Source of the DNA: Streptomyces sp. NRRL F-4489
GTDB taxonomy: Bacteria > Actinomycetota > Actinomycetes > Streptomycetales > Streptomycetaceae
Direction: 5' to 3'
DNA length: 48,625 nt
NCBI RefSeq assembly: GCF_001509485.1
Contig: NZ_LLZI01000238.1
Coordinates: 1-48,625 of the forward strand
Shown here: one piece after another, positions 25,622 through 34,711 of the stretch
How positions within the stretch are numbered: position 1 is the first letter of the stretch
How the letters are laid out: each line of letters starts with the position of its first letter
Position numbers and translations under genes: made by a program
Notes under the pieces: model-generated
What the model was told of the DNA's origin: nothing
Databases searched by the model: none
What the model saw: only the letters and a program-made list of their open reading frames with translations

Positions 25622-26899
25622 GTGCAGACCCGGACCCTCTCCGCCGCGCCGGCCGGCGGCGCCCCGGCCGCTCCGCCCGATCCCGGCCTGCCGACCGTCC
25701 CGGTCGCGGTACCGCAGCAGCCCGACGCCCCCGCCGCCGAAACCCTCACCGCCGGCGCCCCCGCCGCGGAGAACGCCCCGGAGCCGCCCGAACCTCCCGG
25801 ACCGCCGGAGCACGCCGGCGCCCCCGTGGACGCGGAGGACGCCGCCGCGGACGAACGCGACGAGGACCCGGCCGAGGACACCGAGGAGCCCTCGTCCGCC
25901 GAGGCCCCGGACGCCGAAGAGGCAGCCGACGAGCCCTCCGCGGACGAGCCGGCCACCGAGGACCGGACCCCCCGCCCCGACCCCGGCGGCCCCTCCTCCG
26001 ACCTCTTCCGCCAGTACCTCCGCGAGATCGGCCGGATCCCGCTGCTCACCGCCGCCGAGGAGGTCGACCTCGCGCGCCGCGTCGAGGCCGGCCTTTTCGC
26101 TGAGGAGAAGCTCACCCGCACCCCCGACCTCGACTCCCAACTCGCCCACGACCTCGACCGGTTGGTGGTCCTGGGCCGGATCGCCAAACGCCGCCTGATC
26201 GAGTCCAACCTCCGCCTGGTGGTCTCCGTCGCCAAGCGCTACATCGGCCGCGGCCTGACCATGCTCGACCTCGTCCAGGAGGGCAACCTCGGCCTGATCC
26301 GCGCCGTCGAGAAGTTCGACTACGCCCGCGGCTACAAGTTCTCCACCTACGCGACGTGGTGGATCCGCCAGGCCATGTCCCGCGCGCTGGCCGACCAGGC
26401 CCGCACCATCCGCGTCCCGGTCCACGTCGTCGAACTGATCAACCGCGTGGTCCGCGTCCAGCGCCGGATGCTCCAGGAACGCGGCACCGCACCCACCGCC
26501 GAGGAGGTCGCCGCCCACCTCGGCCTCACCCCCGAACGCGTCACCGAGGTCCTCCGCCTCGCCCAGGAACCGGTCTCCCTGCACGCCCCGGTCGGCGAGG
26601 AGGACGAGGTCGCGCTCGGCGATCTCATCGAGGACGGCGACGCCGCCTCACCCGTGGAGTCCGCCGCGTTCCTGCTGCTCCGCGAGCATCTCGACGCCGT
26701 GCTGTCCACCCTCGGCGAACGCGAACGCAAGGTCGTCCAGCTCCGCTACGGCCTCGCCGACGGCCGCCCGCGCACCCTGGAGGAGATCGGCCGGATCTTC
26801 GGCGTCACCCGCGAACGGATCCGCCAGATAGAGTCCAAAACGCTCGGCAAGCTGCGCGACCACGCCTTCGCCGACCAGCTCCGCGGCTACCTCGACTGA
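25622..26899 (+). CDS. hrdA: Principal-type RNA polymerase sigma factor (probably HrdA)
   Basis: A 425-aa sigma-70 family protein. An N-terminal 120 residues rich in Pro, Ala, Glu and Asp is followed by region 1.2 ([19 protein letters not shown]). Region 2 has [39 protein letters not shown] and [10 protein letters not shown]. Region 3 and region 4 follow ([20 protein letters not shown], then [20 protein letters not shown]), identical in style to HrdB. Location close after dgt and dnaG matches what I remember of hrdA in S. coelicolor, so I use that symbol with caution. The start is GTG 25622 after TGGAGG. Confidence 0.85.
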   Translation: MQTRTLSAAPAGGAPAAPPDPGLPTVPVAVPQQPDAPAAETLTAGAPAAENAPEPPEPPGPPEHAGAPVDAEDAAADERDEDPAEDTEEPSSAEAPDAEEAADEPSADEPATEDRTPRPDPGGPSSDLFRQYLREIGRIPLLTAAEEVDLARRVEAGLFAEEKLTRTPDLDSQLAHDLDRLVVLGRIAKRRLIESNLRLVVSVAKRYIGRGLTMLDLVQEGNLGLIRAVEKFDYARGYKFSTYATWWIRQAMSRALADQARTIRVPVHVVELINRVVRVQRRMLQERGTAPTAEEVAAHLGLTPERVTEVLRLAQEPVSLHAPVGEEDEVALGDLIEDGDAASPVESAAFLLLREHLDAVLSTLGERERKVVQLRYGLADGRPRTLEEIGRIFGVTRERIRQIESKTLGKLRDHAFADQLRGYLD

Positions 26900-26947
26900 C
26901 CCACCGCCCCGCCCGCGGGCCCGGCCCCGTGGCGCGGCCCTCCCGGC

Positions 26948-28408
26948 TCACCCCTCCCGCTGGAACGCCCCCGGATGCACCTCGTCCCGCACCGCCGTGT
27001 ACTGCTGCCGCACCGCCTGCCACACCGGCAGCTCGTCACCCGCCTCGAAGACCTGGCTCGCCGCCGCCGGCCAGCGCGGCGGCTCCGGGTAGCCCGTACC
27101 GCCGTCCCCGGCCGCGGCCGTCCCGTGCGCCACCTGCCAGGCCCAGGCCGCCTGCCGGGCCGCGCCCAGCGCCGCGTACTCGGCCGGCTGCGGCACCACC
27201 ACCCGCGCCCCGAACAGCCCCGGCGCGGCCGCCTGCACCGCGCCCAGCTCCGCCGCCGCGCCCAGCAGGAACACCCGGTGCACCGCCACGCCCCGGCCGC
27301 GCAGCACGTCCAGCGCGTCCGCCAGCCCGCACAGCATGCCCTCCACGGCCGCCCGCGCCACATGCTCCGGCTTCATGCTCTCCCGCCGCATCCCGTGCAA
27401 CGACCCGGCGGTGTGCGGCAGATACGGCGTCCGCTCGCCCTCCAGATAGGGCAGCATCACCATCCCGTACGCCCCGGGCGACGACGCCAGCGCCAGCTCC
27501 GACAGCCCCGCCAGGTCCGTGCCCAGCATCTCCGCCGTACCGCGCAGCACCCGCACCGCGTTGGTGGTGTGCACCACGGGCAGATGCCGCCCGGTCGCGT
27601 CGGCGAACGAGGTGATCGTCCCGCTCGGGTCCGCCAGCGCCTCCTCGTGGATCGCGAACACCGACCCCGAGGCGCCCAGCGACACCACCGCGTCGCCCAC
27701 CCCGACCCCCAGCCCGAAGGCGGCGGCCATGGTCTCGCCCGTTCCGGCCGAGATCAGCAGCCCCTCCGGCGTGAATCCGGCGGTCCCGGCCGGCCCCAGC
27801 ACCTCCGGCAGCCGCACCTGGTGCCCCAGCGCCAGCTCCACCAGCTCCGGCCGGTACGTCCCGGACGCCGCTGACCAGTAGCCGGTCGCCGACGCCCCGC
27901 CGCGGTCCGTGGTCCGCCGCGCCGGCCGGCCCAGCAGCTGCCAGGCCAGCCAGTCGTGCGGCTGCATCACCTCGGCGACCCGGGCCGCGTTCGCCGGCTC
28001 GGTACGCGCCAGCCAGCGCAGCTTGGTCACCGGGTGCTTGGCCTGCGGGACAGCCCCGACCGCGTCGGCCCAGGCCGCCCGCCCGCCCAGCGCGTCGACC
28101 AGGTCGGCCGCCGCGCTCTGGGCCCGCTTGTCGTTGCCGACCAGCGCCGGCCGCACCGGATTCCCGTCCGCGTCCAGCGCCACCAGCCCGTGCTGCTGCG
28201 CCGACACCCCGATCGCCTGGACGCCCTCCAGCAGCCCGTTGCCCGCGGCCTCCCCGAGTGACATCAGCCACGCCTGCGGATCGGCCTCGGGCCCCTTCTC
28301 GACGGGGTGCGGCGCGTACCCCTGCCTGATCACGGCACCCGTGTCCGCATCGCACACCACGATCCGCGTGCTGACCGACGAACTGTCCAACCCGGCGACT
28401 ATCCCCAT
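26948..28408 (-). CDS. xylB: FGGY-family carbohydrate kinase, xylulokinase-like
   Basis: A 486-aa sugar kinase phosphorylating D-xylulose or a related sugar with ATP. The N-terminal phosphate-1 motif GLDSSSVSTRIVVCD is clear, followed by IGVSAQQHGLVALD and WLAWQLLGRP. The C-terminal half has the second ATPase-type motif DAVVSLGASGSVFAIH, YLEGERTPYLP (family signature) and FLLGAAAELGAVQ. The start ATG 28408 is chosen because upstream residues lack similarity. It is convergent with the sigma gene. No xylose isomerase is in view, so the substrate stays open. Confidence 0.85.
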   Translation of the reverse strand: MGIVAGLDSSSVSTRIVVCDADTGAVIRQGYAPHPVEKGPEADPQAWLMSLGEAAGNGLLEGVQAIGVSAQQHGLVALDADGNPVRPALVGNDKRAQSAAADLVDALGGRAAWADAVGAVPQAKHPVTKLRWLARTEPANAARVAEVMQPHDWLAWQLLGRPARRTTDRGGASATGYWSAASGTYRPELVELALGHQVRLPEVLGPAGTAGFTPEGLLISAGTGETMAAAFGLGVGVGDAVVSLGASGSVFAIHEEALADPSGTITSFADATGRHLPVVHTTNAVRVLRGTAEMLGTDLAGLSELALASSPGAYGMVMLPYLEGERTPYLPHTAGSLHGMRRESMKPEHVARAAVEGMLCGLADALDVLRGRGVAVHRVFLLGAAAELGAVQAAAPGLFGARVVVPQPAEYAALGAARQAAWAWQVAHGTAAAGDGGTGYPEPPRWPAAASQVFEAGDELPVWQAVRQQYTAVRDEVHPGAFQREG

Positions 28409-28541
28409 GGCCCCAGATGATGCCCCATGCCCGCCTTGGAGAAAGAGCCAGGGCGTCCCCACCCCGCCACGCCCCGGGGGCCCGCCCGCCTACGGCCCCC
28501 CGGGACGGCTTGCCACCCGCCGTCTGCGTCTACATCTACGT

Positions 28542-28841
28542 CTACGTATTGCTGGTACCCCAGTCGTCCTCATCGTTCCCCCGCTGCTCGCGCAGCGACC
28601 GCACCCGTTCCGCGACCGGCCCCGGCAGCCGGTCCCCGACCTTGTCGGAGACCACCGCGAACGCCTTCGACGCGGCCTGCCGCCCGCCCAGCGCGGCCGA
28701 CTCGGCGGTGTTCCGGACCGCGGGGTTCTGCGCGATCCGCCGGGCGCTCTTCCGGAGCTGCTCGTACCGCTCCCGCCCGGCCCGGGTGCCGAGCACATAT
28801 CCCACCGCCAGTCCCGCGATGAACGTGAGCCGGTAGCGCAT
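28542..28841 (-). CDS. Small membrane protein, YtxH-like
   Basis: A 99-aa protein with one N-terminal membrane segment (RLTFIAGLAVGYVLGTRAGR) ending in the RAGRERYEQLRKSARRI pattern typical of YtxH-type actinobacterial proteins. A helical, charged tail follows (AESAALGGRQAASKAFAVV). The start ATG 28841 follows AAAGGTGGAGC. Its function is unknown, though relatives are linked to the envelope and general stress. It stands alone between the kinase gene and the tRNA cluster. Confidence 0.8.
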   Translation of the reverse strand: MRYRLTFIAGLAVGYVLGTRAGRERYEQLRKSARRIAQNPAVRNTAESAALGGRQAASKAFAVVSDKVGDRLPGPVAERVRSLREQRGNDEDDWGTSNT

Positions 28842-29055
28842 CGCTCCACCTTTCCTTGCCGCTCGTTCCCGTCCGGTACCGGCCGGCACCGGACGCCGGG
28901 CAGGCACCTGCCCACCGGCACCGGACCCACCCGCGGCGACCTGGTGGCGATACCGATTGGCGGAGCACCCCCCTGCTTGCGCTAATGTATGTGTCGCAGC
29001 GAGCGCACGCCGTCCGGAGCCCCGGACAGCGATGCATTCGAGGCAAGCAGAGCAG

Positions 29056-29128
29056 TCCCCTGTAGCTCAATTGGCAGAGCAGCCGGCTGTTAACCGGCAG
29101 GTTACTGGTTCGAGTCCAGTCGGGGGAG
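29056..29128 (+). tRNA. tRNA-Asn (GTT), copy 1
   Basis: A complete cloverleaf. The acceptor TCCCCTG pairs with CGGGGGA, the D arm is GCTC/GAGC, the anticodon stem GCCGG/CCGGC carries loop CTGTTAA (anticodon GTT), and the T arm has GGTTCGAGTCC. No CCA is encoded. A TAATGT -10-like element lies at 28983-28988. Confidence 0.95.
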
Positions 29129-29133
29129 CTCAA

Positions 29134-29206
29134 TCCCCTGTAGCTCAATTGGCAGAGCATTCGGCTGTTAACCGGAGGGTTACTGGTTCGAGTCCAGTCG
29201 GGGGAG
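29134..29206 (+). tRNA. tRNA-Asn (GTT), copy 2
   Basis: The same acceptor, D and T arms as copy 1, five bases downstream. The anticodon stem differs (TTCGG/CCGGA, one wobble pair) and the variable region differs by one base. Anticodon GTT. Both copies look functional and are followed by a shared terminator. Confidence 0.95.
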
Positions 29207-29217
29207 CGCAAGGAACG

Positions 29218-29244
29218 AGGACCCCGGAAGGGGTCCTTTTTCTT
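29218..29244 (+). terminator. Rho-independent terminator after the tRNA-Asn pair
   Basis: A perfect 8-bp stem AGGACCCC/GGGGTCCT with a GGAA tetraloop is followed by TTTTCTT. This is one of the few T-tailed terminators in the window. Confidence 0.88.
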
Positions 29245-29385
29245 GTGCCCGGGAACCGCGTACGGGGTGATCGAAGTCCTCTTGGGCGTGCAAGGTCGCC
29301 CGACGGCAGCCCGCACGGGCAGCAGATCGTATGAGCGGCTATGCTGCGGCAGACGGCGCGCACAAATGTGCGCGACGCGCCGTGA

Positions 29386-29462
29386 GGGGCGGTAGCTCAG
29401 CCGGTTAGAGCAGCGGACTCATAATCCGTCGGCCGTGGGTTCGAGTCCCACCCGCCCCACCA
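29386..29462 (+). tRNA. tRNA with CAT anticodon (Met or Ile2), CCA encoded
   Basis: A cloverleaf with acceptor GGGGCGG/CCGCCCC, discriminator A and encoded CCA (29460-29462). The anticodon loop is CTCATAA. CAT can be elongator Met or lysidine-modified Ile2; sequence alone does not let me choose. The 3' part is duplicated at 35307-35352, so it served as an integration site. Confidence 0.92.
29415..29460. repeat. attL: 3' half of the tRNA gene
   Basis: It covers the anticodon loop to the first base of CCA and keeps the tRNA intact. It matches attR at 35307-35352, with 34 identical bases at the 3' end (29427-29460). Confidence 0.8.
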
Positions 29463-29504
29463 CGCGGCAGGTAGCCAGCAACGCTTCTACCTGCGAAAAC
29501 GAAT

Positions 29505-29542
29505 GAACGGGGGCTGCCACTCCAGCGTGGCGGCCCCCGTTC
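29505..29542 (+). terminator. Long hairpin after the CAT tRNA
   Basis: A 16-bp stem with a single T-G wobble pair (left arm 29505-29520, starting GAACGGGGGC; right arm 29527-29542, ending GCCCCCGTTC) and a 6-nt loop lies 42 nt after the tRNA. There is no T-run. The right arm and the next 21 nt recur at 45959-45993. Confidence 0.65.
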
Positions 29543-29601
29543 ATGCGTTCAGACCAAGGTCCAGGGACCCCACCGGGACCCGGAGGGCCCGACCCGGGTC
29601 C

Positions 29602-29870
29602 CTCAGTTCCCTGCCGGACGTGGTGCAGGCGGTAGAGGTCCTGCCGGGTGGTCCCGCCGGGCCGCCGGCGGACGGGTTCGAGGCCGCGTACGTCACCCGC
29701 GACGGGTCGGAGTTGCGGCGCCTGCCGGCGGACGCGGGGGCGGTGCCGTTCGAGCACACCCTCCTGTGCGGGCCTTCGCGTCCTACCCCATCTGGCTGCT
29801 CTGGGCCCCGCCAGGCGAGCCCGACCCGGGCGGCCTGCGATCAGGTGGGTGGTACTCCTGCTGCTCGTAA
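29602..29870 (+). pseudogene. Broken TnsA-like endonuclease gene
   Basis: The plus strand encodes FEAAYVTRDGSELRRLPADA and VPFEHTL, then after a frame change at about 29764 VRAFASYPIWLLWAPPGEPD until TAA 29870. From memory of TnsA-like proteins common in Streptomyces, these match the N-terminal start and the later FWLLW segment. The catalytic middle (between RAFASY and the W-x-LW part) is missing. It thus looks like a gene with an internal deletion and a frameshift. The identification is from pattern memory and is moderate. Confidence 0.45.
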
Positions 29871-29893
29871 CCCGGCCCGAAGAGAGGAGCGCC

Positions 29894-31009
29894 ATGGCTC
29901 TCAACAGCTACGACGAATGGTCCCCCTTGCGGGAGATCATCGTTGGCTCGCCTGCGGGATACGACGGTCACGAACTGGATCTGTCTTTCCGCCTGTTCTT
30001 CAAAGTGTTCGATGAGTTCACCGATGCTTCCCGCAAGACGATCAAGAAGCGTTACGTCGAGGAACTGTGCGAAGACGTCGAGGGATTGGTCGCCGCGTTG
30101 AAGGACGCGTCGGTCACGGTCCACCGACCGCTACCGCTGACCCGCCCCGCCGACTTCCACACAGCGCACTGGCGGTCGATCGGCACTCCCGCCCTCAATG
30201 TCCGCGACCAGGCCCTCATCCTCGGCGACGAGATCATCGAGACACCGCCGCAGATCCGGGCTCGCTACTTCGAAAACGATCTGCTCAAGCCGGTCTTCGC
30301 CCAGTACTTCGCCCGCGGCGCCAAGTGGACCGTCATGCCACGGCCCGTTATGACAGATCGCTCCTTCGATCTCACCGCCGCCCGTGCCAAAGATCCCGAG
30401 CACGTCCCTGGTGATGACGAACTGCCGGTGACCGCAGCCGATATGGGGGCCGAGATGCTGTTCGACGCGGCGCAGTGTCTGCGCTTCGGTCGGGACATCA
30501 TCGTCAACGCCGCCACGGCCAACCACCGGGCGGGCGTCGCATGGCTGCGCCGGTACCTCGACGGCAGGTTCCGGCTGCACACCATGCACGCGCTGGACAA
30601 CAACCACATCGACACCCAAGTGCTGCCGCTGCGCCCCGGGACGCTTCTCCTGCGCAACCCCGGTGTCCTGGAATTCCTCCCCGAGCCACTGCGCCGGTGG
30701 GACCGCATCTACATGCCGGCTCCGGACCCGACCGACTTCCCCGGCTACGGATCCGACGACCTGACTCTCACCAGTCTGTACATCGACATGAACGTGCTCT
30801 CGCTCGACGAGAGCACCGTCGTCGTCAACTCCCAGGCTCCCCGGCTGATCAAGACCCTCGAATCCCACGGTTTCGATGTGGTGCCTGTCCGCCACCGGCA
30901 CCGGCGACTGTTCGGCGGCGGATTCCACTGCTTCACCCTGGACACCGTGCGCGCGGGCTCCGGTCCCGAGGACTACTTCGGCCATTCCGCCCTTAAGGCG
31001 ATTGACTGA
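29894..31009 (+). CDS. Glycine/inosamine-type amidinotransferase
   Basis: A 371-aa enzyme of the arginine:glycine or inosamine-phosphate amidinotransferase family (StrB1-like), moving an amidino group from arginine to an amine. The beginning YDEWSPLREIIVGSPAGYDG is a family hallmark. RFGRDIIVNAATANH, DNNHIDTQVLPLRPG (catalytic His) and GGGFHCFTLDT with nucleophile Cys346 show an intact active site. The start ATG follows AGAGAGGAG. It is the first intact gene in the tRNA island, with no obvious partner genes for streptomycin-type or guanidino metabolism. The acceptor is unknown. Confidence 0.9.
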   Translation: MALNSYDEWSPLREIIVGSPAGYDGHELDLSFRLFFKVFDEFTDASRKTIKKRYVEELCEDVEGLVAALKDASVTVHRPLPLTRPADFHTAHWRSIGTPALNVRDQALILGDEIIETPPQIRARYFENDLLKPVFAQYFARGAKWTVMPRPVMTDRSFDLTAARAKDPEHVPGDDELPVTAADMGAEMLFDAAQCLRFGRDIIVNAATANHRAGVAWLRRYLDGRFRLHTMHALDNNHIDTQVLPLRPGTLLLRNPGVLEFLPEPLRRWDRIYMPAPDPTDFPGYGSDDLTLTSLYIDMNVLSLDESTVVVNSQAPRLIKTLESHGFDVVPVRHRHRRLFGGGFHCFTLDTVRAGSGPEDYFGHSALKAID

Positions 31010-31483
31010 AGCGACCGGTAACACGACCCATCGGGCGGCCACGACGGAATCCGCTCGATCGGCGGCGGGCGGTACGGGCCGGTCGGCCGCGGTCGACGTC
31101 GAGCAGTGCGCCTGTCCGTCTATGGCACTTTCGCTCGGCTACTCCCATCGAACCTGATTTCGGCCTTGGTTTCCGGACGTTGCGGGGGCCTTGTGGCGAG
31201 GGGATTGATGTGCCTGGCGTGAAGAGGCAGACGCGTAGGGCGGGTGTGTCTGGGGGTGCGTTATGCCCGCGGCGCTCGGAGTTCAGGAGTTTGGGGTGAC
31301 GGGTGGGGCAACGGCGAAGAAGGGTCCTCCAGGGGCGGGTGCCTTGAAGACGGTCTTCCGGTGAATCGTTGCTGCTCGTCAGGCTGATCGGACGCCGTCG
31401 CGCAGGTGGGGGCACAGCCCTGACGCGCGGCATCCCCGGGCCGGCCGGTTCCCGGGACAGGTGTCCTACAGGAGGGGAGCACA
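31010..31483. other. Non-coding gap in the island
   Basis: About 470 bp with no gene that I recognise. Codon-position bias is absent on both strands. It may contain decayed sequence and the lipase promoter. Confidence 0.4.
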
Positions 31484-32734
31484 ATGATCCGCGCAGTGCA
31501 GGCCGGGAGCGGCAGAGCCGACGCACAAGGCGCCTCCAGCCGTGGTGGCCGACGGGTCTTTCGACATCTGGCGTTCCTGGTGGCACTCGGGGCGGCCATC
31601 GTCGGGCTTGTTGGCAGCATGACAGCCATCCCCGCCACGGCAGCCGGGGCCGAAGGGGCGACCGCAGTCTCCGCCAGGTCGACGACGACGGCCCACGACC
31701 CAGTGATCTTCGTCCATGGTTACGGCGATGACGCGAACACATGGGACGACACCATCCGCTGGTTCAAGGGCCAGGGCTACCGGGATACGGAACTGTTCAA
31801 CTGGGGCTACGACTGGACCGCGTCGAACAGCGCCCATGTCGGCCGGCTGGCCGGCTTCATCCGCGACCACTTCGGGGCCGACAAGAAGATCAACATCGTG
31901 GCCCACTCCATGGGCGGCCTGCTCACCCGCAAGTACCTCAAGGACTACCCCGACCGCCAGAGCCAGGTCCTCAACTGGGCATCGCTCGGCGGCCCCAACC
32001 ACGGTGCCCACAATGCCGTGTGGTGCAAGTTCTTCCCATGCGAGTGGGCCTATCCGTCTCTCACTGAAATGAGCCCCGGCTCAGACTTCCTGAACGGTCT
32101 CAACAGCGGAGACGAAACGCCCGGGCCTACGCAGTACATCACCTACGCGTCCCGCAACGATCGCGTGGTGTCCACTGGGAGCACCGCGCTCACCGGCGCG
32201 GACAACCACGTCCTTGAGGACGGGCCCAGCCATGAAGGACTGCGCAACGACTCGACTGTTCGCAGCGGTCTTCTCGCAGAATTCGACAAGCACAAGCCTG
32301 CCCCGGTCACCATCGACAAGGGTGACTATGTGATCCACGCGAAGGCTTGGCTTGAGTATTGGAACGATGGACCCGGAAAGTGCGCCGAATTGTACGGCAG
32401 CATTGACCTGCTCCATCACGGCGCGGACCGTCCCGGCCCTGAAAGCAGGGACGCCTGGAAGGTGACCGACCCCTCGGACTTCTGCGAAGGTGACACCCGG
32501 TTCGGCCGCCAGATGGACAGCATGGCTCCAGGAGCGATTGGCCAATGGGGCGACGAAAGGGGTTTCACCTTCCGGTTCGACATCAACGACTACGACTCCA
32601 CGTCATCGGACGACAAGCTCGCCGCCGGCCGGGTCTCCTGGGATCCCACCATGGGCACCGGCGAGTTCGACGAATACGTCTACGGCGTGGATGAGGGCAA
32701 GGTCCATCTGCAGTACTGGGTCGAACACGCCTGA
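31484..32734 (+). CDS. Secreted alpha/beta-hydrolase, triacylglycerol lipase-like
   Basis: A 416-aa exported protein. A signal peptide (residues 1-55, hydrophobic LAFLVALGAAIVGLVGSM) precedes a lipase fold: PVIFVHGYGDDANTW (oxyanion region), INIVAHSMGGLLTRKYL with nucleophile Ser142, YASRNDRVVS (Asp), and NHVLEDGPSHEGLRND with the likely catalytic His. The C-terminal 140 residues are an extra beta-rich domain of unknown type containing KAWLEYWNDGPGKCAELYG. The start ATG follows AGGAGGGGAG. Codon use is less GC-rich than the chromosome to the left, which fits island DNA. Confidence 0.88.
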   Translation: MIRAVQAGSGRADAQGASSRGGRRVFRHLAFLVALGAAIVGLVGSMTAIPATAAGAEGATAVSARSTTTAHDPVIFVHGYGDDANTWDDTIRWFKGQGYRDTELFNWGYDWTASNSAHVGRLAGFIRDHFGADKKINIVAHSMGGLLTRKYLKDYPDRQSQVLNWASLGGPNHGAHNAVWCKFFPCEWAYPSLTEMSPGSDFLNGLNSGDETPGPTQYITYASRNDRVVSTGSTALTGADNHVLEDGPSHEGLRNDSTVRSGLLAEFDKHKPAPVTIDKGDYVIHAKAWLEYWNDGPGKCAELYGSIDLLHHGADRPGPESRDAWKVTDPSDFCEGDTRFGRQMDSMAPGAIGQWGDERGFTFRFDINDYDSTSSDDKLAAGRVSWDPTMGTGEFDEYVYGVDEGKVHLQYWVEHA

Positions 32735-32832
32735 GTGAACCCCAGTCGCCGCCGAGCTCGGCGAGCGGATCGCCACCTGCGCGTTGCGGCGCTGACGCCG
32801 CCGGGCATCGGGGCAGCTACGAAAGGGACCTT

Positions 32833-34059
32833 ATGAATCAGGTCTGTCATCACCGGCGCGGCAGAACGCGGACACGTCGATGGCTGGTGTCATCGGCACT
32901 CACAGCTGCGGCCGTAACCTGCGCCGGGAGCAGTGCGGTAACGGTGCCGACCGCGGCAGCTGAGCCACGGCCGATTGATGCGGTGAGCCCGGAACCGGGC
33001 CAGAGTGTGGAACACAGGATTCTGGCTGGTATCTACGGGAAGGGCACAGCCCCCATGTCCTTCCAGATGCTGAAGGAATCGGGAGGCACATTCACAAAGC
33101 AATGGGAGTGGGCCCCCAGCAAGGACGCGAGGGTGACTGCCCGCTCGGACCTCGATAGGTGCATGGTCCTCGACAGCCCGAGCGCGACGGAAGTAAAACG
33201 GGTCGACAGCACGCACTTCGCCGCCCTGGCCGGCGACGGGGTGGCAATCGTCAATGAGGTCCCCACTCCTCATCTGGAGACGGGCTTCTGCCTTCCCGAT
33301 ACGCACAACCAGCATTCCCTCGAGGTGCTCCCGGACCACCAGGTGGCAGTCAGCGAGGCGGACGGCGTGTACGTCTACGACCTGGACAAAGACCACCCAA
33401 GAGCCAAGAAGTTCGGATCGGGAAAACTCTTCAGCAGCCACACGGCGCTGTGGGACGCCGCGAGCCAGGACCTGTACGTTACCGGCACCAGTAAGGCGAA
33501 ACTGCAGGGCGACGGGATCGTTGCGGTATTCCACTACGACACCGACGATCACACCCTGATCGACAATCCCCGGATTATCACCATCACCAAGGACGAGAAG
33601 GACGCCGAAGACCTCAGCGAAGCCAATACGCCACACGATCTCGCCGGTGTGCCCGGGAAGCGAGAGCTGCTCATCAGCACCGAGAACGAAGTATTCGTCT
33701 ACAACCTGGACACCCAGCAACTCATCGATGCCCGCGACTACCCGTTCGACTCTCCCTACCTGGCCGAGTACAAGTCGCCCAGCCGGATCCGAAACGAGAA
33801 GGGCTACGCGACATCGCGGTTCAAATCGCTAGGGCAGTTCCCTGACGGCACCATCCTGTACACCCAGCCGACCCAGTGGGGGAGTCAGCCGGCGGCCGAC
33901 CTGCCTACAGCTGTGAATCTCTACAAGGCTGGAAGCACAGACCCCGACCACCAGCCCGCATACTCCGCCAAGGGCGATCCCACCATCTACAAAGCGCGGA
34001 TCTTCGACCCGACGCCCGGATGGCCGGCTGCCAGCGAATCGCTCCCAACCGCTGATTGA
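32833..34059 (+). CDS. Secreted hypothetical protein, possible beta-propeller
   Basis: A 408-aa protein. The N-terminus has Arg residues and a hydrophobic segment (VSSALTAAAVTCAGSSA) ending at an AAA-type signal peptidase site near residue 43. The mature part has repeated strand patterns (MVLDSPSATEVKRVDSTHFA, VYVYDLDKDH, DLYVTGTSKA, VFVYNLDTQ) resembling a WD/propeller-like protein such as DUF6528. The start ATG follows GAAAGGGACC. It lies 98 bp after the lipase gene, in the same direction, and may share its transcript. No catalytic motif is seen. Confidence 0.7.
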   Translation: MNQVCHHRRGRTRTRRWLVSSALTAAAVTCAGSSAVTVPTAAAEPRPIDAVSPEPGQSVEHRILAGIYGKGTAPMSFQMLKESGGTFTKQWEWAPSKDARVTARSDLDRCMVLDSPSATEVKRVDSTHFAALAGDGVAIVNEVPTPHLETGFCLPDTHNQHSLEVLPDHQVAVSEADGVYVYDLDKDHPRAKKFGSGKLFSSHTALWDAASQDLYVTGTSKAKLQGDGIVAVFHYDTDDHTLIDNPRIITITKDEKDAEDLSEANTPHDLAGVPGKRELLISTENEVFVYNLDTQQLIDARDYPFDSPYLAEYKSPSRIRNEKGYATSRFKSLGQFPDGTILYTQPTQWGSQPAADLPTAVNLYKAGSTDPDHQPAYSAKGDPTIYKARIFDPTPGWPAASESLPTAD

Positions 34060-34081
34060 CGCGGTGACGATCCACTAGGCC

Positions 34082-34630
34082 GTGAGGGTAAGGTCGCTGG
34101 CGGCCCCATCCCGGCGAAGCCCCACGTCAGAGGCGGCGGTCGGGATCGCCCTCGAATGCACCGAGACCTCGGAGCCTCTCCTGTGCTCGCTCGTGGTGTA
34201 CCCGGTCTGTGCGCCCCTCATCCGCACCACTCCCCTGCGGGAGCTGCGGCAGGAACCGCTGACCGGCATTTCCACTCTCTACCTTCCGCCTGTCGGCCCA
34301 CGGCCCGTCAACATGCAGACGGCCGAGCGGCTGGGGCTGGCCAGCCGGTTCTCGGGCAACGGCGCGTCCCCTGCACCGGCGGCCGACGAGGAACGCCCCC
34401 TGAGCAGGCCGGGAACGAGCGACCGCTACATGCCGACTCGTTACCCCAGCCCGTTGGCCGACTACCTGACCATTTTGGCAACCGATCCGGCCCGACTGGC
34501 CGAGCACCTCAGCGATCCCGAGGCCGCCGCTGCACAACAGACCCAACTGAGCGACGGCGAACGCTCAGCCCTCCTCGGCCGGGTCGGCGGTGTGATCCGC
34601 GAGGAGATGAAGGACACCACATTCCGATGA
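34082..34630 (+). pseudogene. C-terminal remnant of a tetrapyrrole-methylase/borosin-type methyltransferase
   Basis: The frame encodes VVYPVCAPLIRTTPLREL and GISTLYLPPVGPRPVNMQTA, which resemble the end of the SAM-dependent methylase domain found in alpha-N-methyltransferases of borosin peptides. Then comes SPLADYLTILATDPARLAEH and LSDPEAAAAQ plus LSDGERSALLGRV, a short helical domain like the borosin binding domain of precursor proteins. The N-terminal two thirds, including the SAM-binding motifs, are absent: the previous gene ends 22 bp upstream. I therefore call it a truncated gene. The assignment rests on remembered family patterns. Confidence 0.45.
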
Positions 34631-34711
34631 CGCTCCGGCAGGCCGAGTGCCCGCCGGCAGGGGGCCCAGCGGACCCCACCGACAACAGCCGTACTCGCAA
34701 GGGGGAGTGAC

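Noticed and set aside
31261..31638. Minus-strand frame upstream of the lipase gene
   Set aside because: It overlaps the lipase signal peptide region and is rich in Pro, Arg and Ser without a motif, so it is a shadow.
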